A stretch of DNA of 22,975 bases from assembly GCA_000695325.1 (NCBI GenBank), contig AVPN01001071.1, positions 1 through 22,975 on the forward strand. Reading direction: 5' to 3'. This document shows positions 1 through 10,327 of this stretch, piece after piece. Under the pieces are notes generated by a model. It searched no databases. It saw only the letters and a program-made list of their open reading frames with translations, and was not told the DNA's origin. The translations under genes were made by a program, and so were the position numbers. Position 1 is the stretch's first letter. Each line of letters begins with the position of its first letter. This DNA is from Pleurobrachia bachei (lineage: Eukaryota; Ctenophora; Tentaculata; Cydippida; Pleurobrachiidae).

Positions 1-34
1 GTGTCACTAAATCGGGGGTCACTAAATCGGGGTC
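1..34. repeat. Short tandem repeat at window edge
   Basis: The motif GGGGTCACTAAATC is repeated about twice and is cut by the window edge. It resembles, in opposite orientation, the tandem repeat near 3729-3764. Confidence 0.6.
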
Positions 35-690
35 CGACTGTAGTTGCTAGAATAATACCAATATCATGAAACTTTGTATCGAAGAAGAGAGGTGGATGTA
101 CCACAGTTCATGTGGGGCTCTTTCAAGCGAGACGGGGGTGGGGTATATGAAACTAGTATGAAAGGTATGAAACTATCTAGAGGGCTGGATCGATTGGAAT
201 GTTATTCCGTGGATCTCTAGTAAGGTGGGGGTGTTGCGCTAGAATACTCGAAGAAGAATAGAGAATTATAAGATCTGAACTGTGAATTATAAAGAACTCT
301 CCTCCTCTTGGCATGCGCTATAACTATAACTAGTATCGACTTGGTGACGGGGGCTCGCCCTCTGCTCTATTTATCCAGTGCGGTTAAGCATTCCATGCAC
401 TTTATTGTTTTTAAAGTTATATATAAGGCCATATTGATCACGAGCAGGGATTGTCGTTCAACTTAGTTTATATTAGGGTCTGTGTTCATTGCTATATTTC
501 AGTTTGATTTTTACTTAAGATTTTTTCATTTCATGTTTAATAATGTTCATTCGGTACAATCAAAAAATCGAAAAGAGATTCATGCGAATCCATGCTTTCT
601 AGCTTTGTTCACTTTTAAACCACTTCTCCATAATTTAACCATTTAAAATCTTAATCGTTTTACCTTCAGCTAAGCAAGGAATTTCAGAAT
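35..690. other. Upstream non-coding region
   Basis: I see no convincing exon here. It probably holds the promoter and 5' UTR of the gene that starts at 691. An AG at 684-685 just before the start codon could be the acceptor of a 5' UTR exon, but this is not certain. Confidence 0.4.
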
Positions 691-2634
691 ATGACATCAA
701 CAACTTCAACAGTGATGCGATACGTGGTTCTCGGTAAGTTCAAAGACATTATTTAAGGGAAGGAAATATATTACTATTATGTGCATATATCATCATCATG
801 ACATAATACCTTGATCCCACTAACTCTTCTTCTAACTAAACTTCTAAAGCAATAATTCACAAGTCTACGTTATGTTAAGTAATATGTCGAGTCGACTAAA
901 ATATGCCGCCCTCGCCTTACCTAGGGCCAGGCCAATACTAATAGAACTGAAAATGAAAGAGAGGGGTGATCTAAACGTATAATTTTTCAGGTTTCTGGTT
1001 GGTATCAGGGATAAGTGGAGGATATGTGTTTGAGGATCACAACGCATTAAAGATACAGCACAATAAGACTAAAGGATTACATATGCATTACCGATACAAA
1101 TTACAGGTATAACAGTAGAGTCATAGAGCAGTGAGCACAGGAGGTTCGTTTCCTGAGAGTTAGATGAAGAATGAAGATAAACTCTGATTTTTATGTTCTC
1201 TTTCAATTCATAGAAAAATGTTGAACCTAATTCAGATCTAGTTATTTCTCGGAATCAATGATTACCGGAATATTTTTTGTAGCAATTCTTATTCAGAACC
1301 CAATAGTAACATACTTTTAGTATGAATATATTATGCAGCCTTCTATCCTGCCCCGCCCAGACTAATAATCATACTAGGTTTTCTACCTAAAATTCGAATG
1401 AAACTATGTCATGGCCTGTGGGCTGTGAGCGATAAATGCCCGTGGCAATAAGCAAGTTTACACCCTTTACAAACCATGCTATGTTGGGAACATGTTAGAA
1501 CGTTTCGTAACTGACCTTTTATATAAGAGACCTTTTTTACTTCCATATGTTAGCAGTTCGAACGTTTTGTTAGAGCTTTGTGTAATTGACCTATTTCACC
1601 TCTTTTTCAGAACAAAGCAAAAGCAAAAGTGGAAGATGTGAGACTGAAAAGTCTCGATGGAATGAGGGCTGCTTGTCTAAACCAGGATTACACAGACTCC
1701 AGTGTAGACCCAGGGAATCTAATTTGGCCAGAAGGTCAGAAATCTGTGATAGTATGGAAGGGCACAGAGCAGAGTGGGGGAGATACAAGTATTGCTATCG
1801 AGACATATGGACAGGTGAGACTTAAATGTTATAATAGTTGGCAAACGCTGCAGGCCCCTTTGCGGGTGTGCAGCTGCAAGCAGCACTTTCCAATTCTATT
1901 CTAGTAGGCACTTAGCCTTCATTTTTTCCTAGTGGTCGGCTGGTAGCTTAATTCCTTATTAAAAAGTTCCCCTTTTAACCACAACTCGCTTTTCCCAGAT
2001 GTTATCCATGAAACAAAGACAGGATGAGCTTCACGTTGCTAGAGACTTTCCATACTTTGGATGCATTACATGTGAGTCCACCTGTTTCATTGCTTTGTTC
2101 AAATTCCGGGACGCGGGGAAGGAGGGTCGAACAAGGCAACTGTTTCCTTGCTCTACCCTTTTTCACTGTGGCTTTCCGCCATGCACATGAAACAAATGTA
2201 AAGGAGACCGAGAGTTAGAACATGACAAATTTTCCAATGTTTTAATACAAATTCAAATATATCGTGATAACTGTTTAATAGCCCAAATGGTCATTTCCGT
2301 AGTGTGTGGGTGAAGTCCCTGCAGCATTGTGCATAATACTACATTATCATGAATTTTGATACAAACGGGCGAAGAATTATGTAACTTAAACTTTAATATA
2401 TTCATTAAAACCTGAAAACTTTTCAGTGAAAAGTAACTTATAATTATTTCAGGCGATACCCATCATAACAATAACGACCGAAACACCTACACTCTTTGTA
2501 TTTACGCAAAAGAGGATCCGTGCGATAGGAGTGATAAGAAAAGGAAGTTTACCCGATGCGTACACGGAGAGGGATATGATCATCACCTAGTGAAAAGATA
2601 TAACAGACACATGAGAGAATCTCAAGAACAATAG
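691..2634 (+). CDS. Secreted cysteine-containing protein, 205 aa, five exons, family not recognised
   Basis: Proposed exons are 691-733, 991-1106, 1611-1814, 1999-2071 and 2453-2634. All introns are GT-AG and the phases agree (1,0,0,1); the total is 618 nt, or 205 residues plus TAG. Residues 9-25 (MRYVVLGFWLVSGISGG) look like a signal peptide split by intron 1. The mature part has six cysteines (75, 143, 146, 161, 169, 181), an even number consistent with three disulfides. The C-terminal third is basic and His-rich, with a KR at 193-194. No transmembrane segment follows the signal. I do not recognise the family. An extracellular peptide, cysteine-rich effector or matrix protein are all possible. 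Exons 1 and 4 are short and rest mainly on splice sites and phase; exons 3 and 5 are the firmest. The gene lies upstream of and parallel to the channel gene, with no sign of co-regulation. Confidence 0.55.
1842..1893 (+). repeat. Dispersed short repeat, copy 1 (intronic)
   Basis: It starts CAAACGCTGCAGGCCCCTT and ends with CACTTTCCAA. Related copies are at 7118-7160 and 10972-11022. This one lies in intron 3 of the secreted-protein gene. Confidence 0.55.
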
Positions 2635-3190
2635 CATTTTAAAAAACAATATTTTTTTTCTATTATCTTTAGCCTGGTGCTTCAATTGCTGATTAGACTC
2701 TAAAAATTTTAGAGGCTGTATTACCCTCATGTTATTGACTTTTAGGGGGCGAGAAGTCCATACCGTATATTGGACAGTATATATTTGTCTGAGTTTTAAA
2801 GTGCTATTGTTTTTGCTGGTGTATTGCGTGAATCTCTTATTTGTTTATTTGTTGATAAACTCTCATGTATTACTTATACATTGTTATTGTTATACAAGTA
2901 CGTTCAGTATTACGTATCTTGCACACACAAAAACTTGTTTTTTCCCTGCTTAGTCTGAAATTTAGGTTGAAATGCATCAAAGATTGTTTTCGGGAGCACT
3001 CCCTCCCCCAAATGCATCTTTTAATTGGGCTTCCAAAAATGCGTAGCTTTTTCCTTTTCTCCTTTCTCCTCTTCTCCCAATTTGAATTACTATTCGTGGC
3101 CTTGACAACGAACTATTGTCTTTTCTGTTGTCAGGGGGTGAGGCTAAGGATGTATAGCTTGGGCAGCAGTAAAGAATTAATGGATCCTTT

Positions 3191-3335
3191 CTAAGAAGGG
3201 GGATGAGAGAGATATATAGAAAGAGAGGGATAGAAAGAGAGGAAGTGAGAGATGATAGATATATGAGAGAGGGAGAAGGAGGGACAAAGAGGAAGTTAAA
3301 GATAGAGAGAGAGTAAGAGGAAGAAAAGACCCGAC
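3191..3335. repeat. Degenerate GA-rich purine tract
   Basis: The plus strand is almost pure purine, with many GAGAGA stretches and scattered TATA interruptions. It is low complexity and does not code. Confidence 0.7.
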
Positions 3336-3728
3336 CACAGAGTGTTGGGAGAATAGTTATTTGGTCAATGACTTGTCCTCCTCACTGAATGTATTGTTCC
3401 ACCCAATCACATACCAGATGTGCTACAAGGGGTGTACTGCTGCAGTCATCCCCTTGTGCCGGTGGGGGGAGGGGGATGTGTGCTTCTGGTTGTCTCAGGC
3501 CCCACTAGTTTGTCGTCATTGGTATACCGTTGTTATGGTAATTTAACTCTTAAATTCACTCAATCTGAGGACTGAGAATGAGCCTTTCTCTCTTTGCCTT
3601 CCCCTTAGTCTAACACATACTATAGACACTCTCTCATTCAGTCCCGTGGGCCATGGCGCGATGTCAGCTGTTGAATTACATGAAGTTTAAGGGATTTCTG
3701 GCAATCCGGGGTAGACAAATTACTTCTG

Positions 3729-3764
3729 CAAAATTAGGGACCCCAAAATTAGGGACCCCAAAAT
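3729..3764. repeat. Tandem repeat AAAATTAGGGACCCC
   Basis: Two full 15-bp units plus a partial third. On the other strand it reads GGGGTCCCTAATTTT, similar to the repeat at the left edge of the window. Confidence 0.7.
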
Positions 3765-4144
3765 TCTCTGTCGAAGTTCTACCGACCTGCCCGTACCATT
3801 GCATCAAACTTCCATTACAGTGCATCTCTTTTGCTTCACACATATCTAATAATGGACTTCTAAAACCTATCCCAATCCCTCGAATTTAACTGATTAAAGT
3901 CTCTACCACCCTCACTTTTCACCCTAGCACGCTGAGTACTCACTCTGCCGCCTTGTTAAAACAAGTATAGCTTGTTGAGTAAGGGGGAAGTATAGCACTG
4001 TGCACTGTGTAGATCTCTTCTCAAGACATGTATTCCACATAAAACCACTCTTTTTGTATCGGACTACTACCCGCGTACTAGTTGCGGCAGTGCTTGTTAT
4101 TGTCATGGATCTTTTGTTGTAGCCTTTCCGTCTCTTTCTTTATG

Positions 4145-4148
<4 letters not shown>

Positions 4149-4195
<47 letters not shown>

Positions 4196-4258
4196 CTCTC
4201 TCTCTGTCTCTCTCTCCCTCTCTCCCTCTTACTCTCTGTCTCTATCTCTCTCTCTGAT
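4149..4258. repeat. CT microsatellite
   Basis: About 20 perfect CT units (4149-4190), followed by an interrupted CT-rich tail that includes TCTCTGTCTC blocks. Confidence 0.9.
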
Positions 4259-5011
4259 TGAGTGTATATGCTTGTTTTTACAGTCCATTCTCCTTCCTCA
4301 TGTGCTTGATTCCTACATAAGTTAACATCCACTTTGACATTCGTTTGCTCAGCGTTTCGTCTACTTTTTGACAAAAGTACTGTTAATACACACGATGATG
4401 GTGTTAGGTAGTAGTAAAGTCTTGTTTACCTAGCGTCAATTCGTCAAACGTTGGCAATTGTTGTGTCATTAACATGTCATGAGCCTACATCTATCTTTAT
4501 AGTTGTTTGATATATCTAGGGTCAACTCTCCCTTTTGCAGCCATGTATGTACGTGTACAGTTTTCAATGTACTGCCATTAGTTTATATCTTCCTTTCATA
4601 ACTTCCTGACTTGGTTGTTCTCTAGAGAGTAGAGGATCTTTTAAGTTCTATTATTTTTCCCTACCCGGGTGAATTTATAGCCAATCCACACCAAATATCT
4701 CAAAGCACCGTTTTGTTTTGGCCAGACCTGCTTTGTAAAATGTACACATGGGGAGGGGGATGGGGGCATTAGAACAATGTGCTTAACAGACCTATACACA
4801 TCTGTAGTATACAAAACACAAACAGCACACAAACAATGTAGTATGTGGTAGGCCTTTTGGCTGTGTATTGTTTTCTTATGTGGTAATATCTCCATGTGGG
4901 TTGTTGAGTAACTCATCAATCTAAATAGGTACACGACACTATGTTTGTATAGCTGCATCTGGTTAGCTCCTTCTTCTCCTGGTTATAGTTTGACGGACCC
5001 CTCTACACGAC

Positions 5012-8000
5012 ATGACTGACTCGGAACAACAGAATGACAAGATTTCTCTGACAGATTTATCGACAGTTCCACCTGACCCTTTGTATTGTCCACCAGTTGG
5101 TATGTAGCTTCGTTTTTGCTTTTTGGTAAAATATCGAAGCAAAATTGTACGCCGAGAAAGATAGTTACTGTATCTATTTTGCTCGAGGACGCTTCTGACA
5201 CCCGTAAAAACATTCTGACCATACAATTTGGAGCTGTTCTCTTTCACTAGACATATACAACTCCATTTCCCCCTTCCAGCGCCTGATGCCGATATGGCAG
5301 CAGATAATGTGAGCGAGGCCCAAAGCGAGGACTACTTTTACCCAACGGCACTTGACATCGAAAACAGATATGTTGTTGAAATATTCAAACGAAGGACTCG
5401 GTTATGGAAGGCCTTTTGGGTCGTAGCGGGTATTCTAATGCTGGGTTTCAGTATCTGGCTGGTGACCCTTCTCATACAAGACTATTTAACATACTCTTCG
5501 TACAACTTGTATTACAGCACTCTATCATCAAGTTATACCCTCCCTGCGATAACAATATGCAATCTGAATCTCCTTGATAGGACACGGTTAGAGAAACAGC
5601 ATCTCATAACGAGTGATGGTCAGAATTTGACATATGAGGATATTTATAAGGGTATCCAGATGGAGTATTCGGATCGCGAAGGTGGTAACTCAACCTCAAT
5701 TAATGGTTTGGACGAGTTTGAGGAGTTAATTAATGGTGTAGACTTCTATACCAACTATTCCATGGACATTAAAAGCGAGATAGTTGGGGATGTGACTTTT
5801 GCGAAAAGCACCTACTCGTTTGATGCTATCGGAGAAGTTGAAACTACAGAGAGGGGGAGTTGTCTTGATATCAATGATGATTCAATCCTAGTTCAGAAAG
5901 TAGCAGGTCAGTAAGGGGATTTACGATAAGGGGATTCTGAGCGACAAAATCCGTGTTTTTGTATCTTTATGTTTGGGATTCTGAGTACAATGGCGTTGGA
6001 AAACCCTTGTTCAACACATTTTTTCCCGGTTAAGCTGAAACATATCCCCTTTCCAGGTCCCACGGGTGGTATGATGATCACACTTGATGCCGAGATCTCC
6101 AAGTATATGAGTCTACAGGCAGCTGCAGGGTTTTCAGTTGTCCTCAGGTCGCCAAATGAGACGGTCATTAGCAAGGAGTTTGGGTTTTCCGTTCATCCGG
6201 GGAAGAGGTATCTTATTAATATGCGGACTACAGATGTGACACGGTAAGAGAGCTTTGTTTGTCTTTTCTGTCTGACGGTGCAAAGGTAAGATGGCTTTGC
6301 TTCTCTATAAGTATACTCACTACTGATGTGCCACGGTAAGAGCTTGGTTTGTCTGATTGGCAGTTCGACTTTGTTTGTCTGCCGGTGCGGATCCGAATCT
6401 GAGCGCTCTGTCGAATTGGGCTCAGGCAGTGCCAAACAGTCTTTTGTCCATCATTGAAACTTGACTCAGTCTGAGATAAACTATAATTCTACTTTGTAGG
6501 GTAGAGTCACCGTGGGGTAACTGTACGAACCAGTTGGATATAATGGACTTAGAAGGATATTACACTACCAAAGAGTGCTTCCTAAATCAAATTCTCTACT
6601 CTTATCCTGGCCTGCAGAGCTCCGAAACAGACTGTACCTGTTTCCCATGGTTCTTTGTTACCAGGTAGAATTTAGCTGTGATCTCTCTTTCATGAGAATT
6701 AGAAAAGTAGTTTTGCAATCAGGATTCAGGTAGTATTTTCGAAGCTTTGGAATAATTTTTAACTTTTTAGGTTCCTACAAAACGAGTCAAGCCGGAAATA
6801 TGATAAGTATGTGACATTGCGAATGATATACTATTGGACGGAACAAATAGAGGAGGAGAACCTTCGGTTGTCATTCAACGAGACTTGCTATTACACTGAC
6901 AGTCCTATAGAGTAAGTAATGAACAGGTGTCTAAGAACCTAGCAGCAAGAATATAGGATCTCAATGTTAATTTCTGTTACTGACAGTCCGGTCCTATAGA
7001 GTAAGTATAATTCCAGAGACGAACAGGTTCTTATTTGTTGAGTTTTTGTGCAAGAACCGGCATGGCAGCAAGAACAGGCAGGCGGCAGCAAGAATATTTA
7101 AAAAAATTTATATTTGTCAAACGCTGCAGGCCCTCGGGCCGTGTGGCATACCACTTTCTAAACACACACATTTTTCTGCAGGTTTACAGATAAGAAGATA
7201 GAAATCCGAACGAACATCACGGATAAGGAAGCTTGTGCGGCATTGTGTGGTAACCATGATGACTGTAAGTGTATGTCACAGTTGGTCCCGCCAGGTTTCT
7301 ATGTCACCAAATGTCACAGATGTTGACGCCCGCAATTTAGAATGAGCCGAGCTGGTCCGAAGCCCTAAATATTGCTCTGGGGTGATCCCTAAATATTATT
7401 TAATACGTAGAGGGATCTATTAGATCAGACCACGGGTAACACCAAGACTTCATATAATACCATGTCTGTTACCGCAGGCAGGTACTTTATGTACAGCTCG
7501 AAGAATAACGACTACCTATCAGCAAAGGAGTGCAGGCTGTTTAAATCTGGTGCCAGCTACATTGAGCTGACAACCGATAATGTTGGGAATGTGAATACTA
7601 GTGGACTTATACCAGGTAAGTAGTAAATAGAAGAGATAGAGATTAGGCAAGCCAATATTCGTCCTGAAAATGAGAATCTAAGGTGTTTTATGGGATTTTC
7701 CCTGTTCAACCAATATTGTTGAGTTACTCAACGAGACAAACAGACTTGAACAGCTGTCTGCCCGCTGCCGTGCACGCCAATGGAAAATTGAACAGAGATC
7801 AGATAGCCCAATTCCACAATACAGAGATCAGATAACCCAATTACACAATAATTTCAGGAGACACAAAGTGTGTAAACTGACCAAGAGTATAGGTTAGAGA
7901 TTGAGCGCTGAAGCGACAGGTGATATGTCACCAAATGTCACAGATGTTGACGCCCGCAATTTAGAATGAGCCGAGCTGGTCCGAAGCCCTAAATATTGCT

Positions 8001-9600
8001 CTGGGGTGATCCCTAAATATTATTTAATACGTAGAGGGATCTATTAGATCAGACCACGGGTAACACCAAGACTTCATATAATACCATGTCTGTTACCGCA
8101 GGCAGGTACTTTATGTACAGCACAAAGAATAACGACTACCTATCAGCAAAGGAATGCAGGCTATTTAAATCTGGAGCCAGCTACATTGAACTGACAACCG
8201 ATAATGTTGGGAATGTGAATACTAGTGGACTTATACCAGGTAAGTAGTAAATAGAAGAGATAGAGATTAGGCAAGCCAATATTCGTCCTGAAAATGAGAA
8301 TCTAAGGTGTTTTATGGGATTTTCCCTGTTCAACCAATATTGTTGAGTTACTCAACGAGACAAACAGACTTGAACAGCTGTCTGCCCGCTGCCGTGCACG
8401 CCAATGGAAAATTGAACAGAGATCAGATAGCCCAATTCCACAATACAGAGATCAGATAACCCAATTACACAATAATTTCAGGAGACACAAAGTGTGTAAA
8501 CATTGATAGTTGTGGACTCAGTCAGCAGATTGAGTGTGAGAATCAGATCATGAATAAACTGATGTCAGGGGATATAACGGTACCCACGTGCTATGAGCCT
8601 TGCACCTACGGGAAATATGATTTTACTATGACGAGTGAGGATTACCCAACCGAATTGTAAGTAACCCCCAACCAATCAGAACTCGTTATTTAGGTCACGT
8701 GACTGGATATATAAAGGAAGGTTAGATTAACATAACAAACATTGTTCTCTCACTAGATACTGGGAGGAAGCAAAAATGGATACGAATGCAGCGTACACGT
8801 GGGAGGAGGCGAAACAGAATCTCGTTCAGCTGATATTTTACAGTGACCTCATGATGGACTACGAGGACACCCAGGTATAGCAATTAGTAATTACTGCATA
8901 TATATTTAGTAATCTGGCGGAGCCATACCCCATTTGATTCTCAAACAGTGCGCTTAGACATGGCGTCGCGGCGCCAGACAGAGTAATTGTTGTATTGGCA
9001 TGACAGTCCCCCATGCCATTGGCAGCGGGGGTGGCGTGACTCCGTCGTTCGCTACGGTACAGGGGATTGTGTGACCCATACCCTTACTCCCCATACCCTT
9101 ACTCCCCATACCCTTACCCCCGCAACGATGGGTATGCAGCGTATGCTTCGTGGCCGGACTGCAAGCGGCCGGACTGCACCAACTGCGTCACCAACCTATA
9201 AATGATTCATTCCAGACACCAAGCTACGAGATACAGAACTTTATCGCAGAGATGGGAGGTATCTCAGATCTGATGATTGGAATTTCATTCTTCACATTCT
9301 TCCAGGTACACTAATAGTTCTTTGTTTTCAAGGAAGCAATCAGCTGAGATACCAGACCGCCATCTTCTTTTATGATACAATAGTTATAGATGCTCATTTG
9401 AGGAACTTTACAGACCACCAAGTTAGATCTGGGATAAGAATCTCTATAACTTTCAGTCACCTTCCCCTATTTTTCAGGCGTTGGAGTGGTTTATCGTAAA
9501 GATTGTACACCGGGAGACCCGAGTTAAAACACCCCGGGGTTCAAGGAAAACCTCTCCAACAGCAAATCCCAATGTTGTCATGACCAGTCTGGATGGATGA
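5012..9600 (+). CDS. DEG/ENaC family cation channel subunit, eleven exons plus one duplicated exon
   Basis: Exons: 5012-5099, 5280-5906, 6057-6243, 6500-6664, 6771-6911, 7182-7264, 7478-7615 (or its duplicate 8102-8239), 8482-8656, 8757-8874, 9216-9305 and 9478-9600. All junctions are GT-AG and all phases agree. With one duplicate used the protein is 644 aa, usual for this family of trimeric sodium-permeable plasma-membrane channels. TM1 is at about 74-95, followed by the post-M1 motif LPAITICNLN (117-126; family FPAxTICN). A large cysteine-rich extracellular domain follows, with KECFLNQI and CTCFPWF in exon 4 and CYEPCTYGKYDF in exon 8. The pre-TM2 stretch and selectivity filter are GGISDLMIGIS, with G-x-S at 596-598, and a short cytoplasmic tail of about 30 residues ends at TGA 9598-9600. 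The family's N-terminal His-Gly gating motif is not seen where expected before TM1. The start is the ATG at 5012; the ATG at 5294 is an in-frame alternative. The gating stimulus cannot be read from the sequence. Confidence 0.9.
6322..6348 (+). repeat. Duplicated splice-donor sequence in intron 2 of the channel gene
   Basis: ACTACTGATGTGCCACGGTAA repeats the end of the exon that stops at 6243 together with its donor, with small changes. The copy could serve as a cryptic donor at 6336. Confidence 0.6.
6980..7008 (+). repeat. Duplicated splice-donor sequence in intron 4 of the channel gene
   Basis: This segment repeats the end of the exon that stops at 6911 with its GTAAGTA donor, plus a small insertion. 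Reading through the true donor meets TAA at once, so use of the decoy at 7001 would truncate the protein. Confidence 0.6.
7118..7160 (+). repeat. Dispersed short repeat, copy 2 (intronic)
   Basis: CAAACGCTGCAGGCCCTCGGG ends in CCACTTTCTAA and is related to 1842-1893 and 10972-11022. It lies in an intron of the channel gene, just upstream of the acceptor at 7181. Confidence 0.5.
7300..7877 (+). repeat. Tandem duplication in the channel gene, copy 1 (578 bp)
   Basis: Matches 7924-8501 at a constant offset of 624 with no gaps. It covers intron sequence, a complete 138-bp exon (7478-7615), the next intron and the first 20 nt of the following exon with its acceptor. The truncated exon end runs into unrelated sequence and a stop (GTGTAAACTGA), so that acceptor would be non-productive. 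Confidence 0.95.
7478..7615 (+). CDS. Channel extracellular-domain exon, duplicate a
   Basis: A 138-nt, 46-codon exon, phase 1 at both ends, encoding RYFMYSSKNNDYLSAKEC at its start. Because it is symmetric, using one copy or both keeps the frame. It differs from duplicate b at 7498, 7500, 7530, 7539, 7551 and 7566. Only the first two change an amino acid (Ser to Thr in b). Confidence 0.85.
7924..8501 (+). repeat. Tandem duplication in the channel gene, copy 2 (578 bp)
   Basis: Second copy of 7300-7877, separated from it by a 46-bp unique spacer (7878-7923). All six differences from copy 1 lie in the exon. The flanking intron sequence is identical. Confidence 0.95.
8102..8239 (+). CDS. Channel extracellular-domain exon, duplicate b
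   Basis: Same length, phases and splice sites as duplicate a. It begins RYFMYSTKNNDYLSAKEC. The six substitutions relative to a are all to A. This copy is next to the intact downstream exon at 8482. The pair could be spliced as alternatives, or both included to give a 690-residue protein. Confidence 0.85.
8669..8710 (+). mobile_element. Partial copy of a small inverted-repeat element (CACGTG core)
   Basis: AACCAATCAGAACTCGTTAT followed by TTAGGTCACGTGACTGG matches the inner part of the elements at 11547-11652, 15955-16051 and 17743-17839. The terminal inverted repeats are missing. It starts 12 nt after the donor at 8657. Confidence 0.5.
9076..9124. repeat. 15-bp minisatellite CCATACCCTTACTCC, three units
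   Basis: Three near-perfect tandem units in the intron between the channel exons at 8757-8874 and 9216-9305, next to GC-rich sequence with a GGCCGGACTGCA direct repeat. Confidence 0.85.
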
Positions 9601-9856
9601 AGTACTGTCAGGCCAACGCTCTGACCACTGTTCTCGTACGCTGAGAATAGGGCCAGGCCATCGCTGAATCGCTCTGTCAGATGAACTATTGAAATGTATT
9701 GGGTATTAGGTGTGCTCGATATCCAGACATCAATTCCAACCTGGCACCAAGCCACCTGAGGAGAACAACAATCTAAAGACTTTCGTATTATATTTGGCCC
9801 TTGGTCGAGTATCAATCGCTGTTTACGCATCAGTTGGCCAATGTGATCCAATATCT

Positions 9857-9862
9857 AATAAA
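9857..9862 (+). terminator. Candidate polyadenylation signal of the channel gene
   Basis: AATAAA about 257 nt after the TGA of the channel gene, in a region with no coding signal. Confidence 0.5.
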
Positions 9863-10214
9863 AGACTGAAGACAAACCTCAAAGCGGATAAACATTGGGG
9901 GGATTAAACTACACGTTACCCCAGTCCCCTGCCCTATTGTTTATCAGAGAATACTTGAAGCCTGTCATTTGTTTCTAAAAGACCCGAAGACAGTGTCCGT
10001 TTGATTGTATGGAGTTTCAGAAACACGATGTTTTTCCGACTACACCAACGGAACTTTCACTGTTTTATTATAGATTTTATCAATTCACCCAAAGGAAAAT
10101 ATATGAATTTTGTCGTATGATGAAAATTCGAAATATAACAAAACTTATTCCTAACACATTCAGATTTTATATTCACATACCTCTCGGATTTCCCCATCTT
10201 TCTAGAGGGTCGTT

Positions 10215-10220
10215 TTTATT
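10215..10220 (-). terminator. Candidate polyadenylation signal of the GPCR gene
   Basis: AATAAA on the minus strand, about 108 nt downstream of the GPCR stop codon at 10328-10330. Confidence 0.45.
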
Positions 10221-10327
10221 GCCACACACACCCCTAACCTATCACCCAGAAAATAGGGCACTTTTATCAACCATACTCACTGTCTTCTTCTCTCTGTCAA
10301 CTATTTAGTCTCTATAAAAACACCTCC

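Larger units (their letters stand above)
2635..5011. other. Intergenic region
   Basis: No exon with coherent splice sites and protein-like sequence was found on either strand. It holds simple repeats (listed separately). The part just before 5012 is likely the promoter and 5' UTR of the channel gene. Confidence 0.5.
9601..10327. other. Intergenic region between convergent genes
   Basis: Holds the 3' UTRs and polyadenylation signals of the channel gene (+) and the GPCR gene (-). No other gene is seen; the open frame at 10009-10308 has no domain signature. Confidence 0.55.

Noticed and set aside
4641-4958. 105-residue minus-strand frame
   Set aside because: No domain, signal peptide or splice context; intergenic chance frame upstream of the channel gene.
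9076-9124. Telomere-like repeat
   Set aside because: The CATACCCTTACTCC unit is 15 bp, only three copies, and does not match TTAGGG on either strand.
10009-10308. 99-residue plus-strand frame
   Set aside because: Lies in the 3' intergenic space between convergent genes, with no recognisable protein features.
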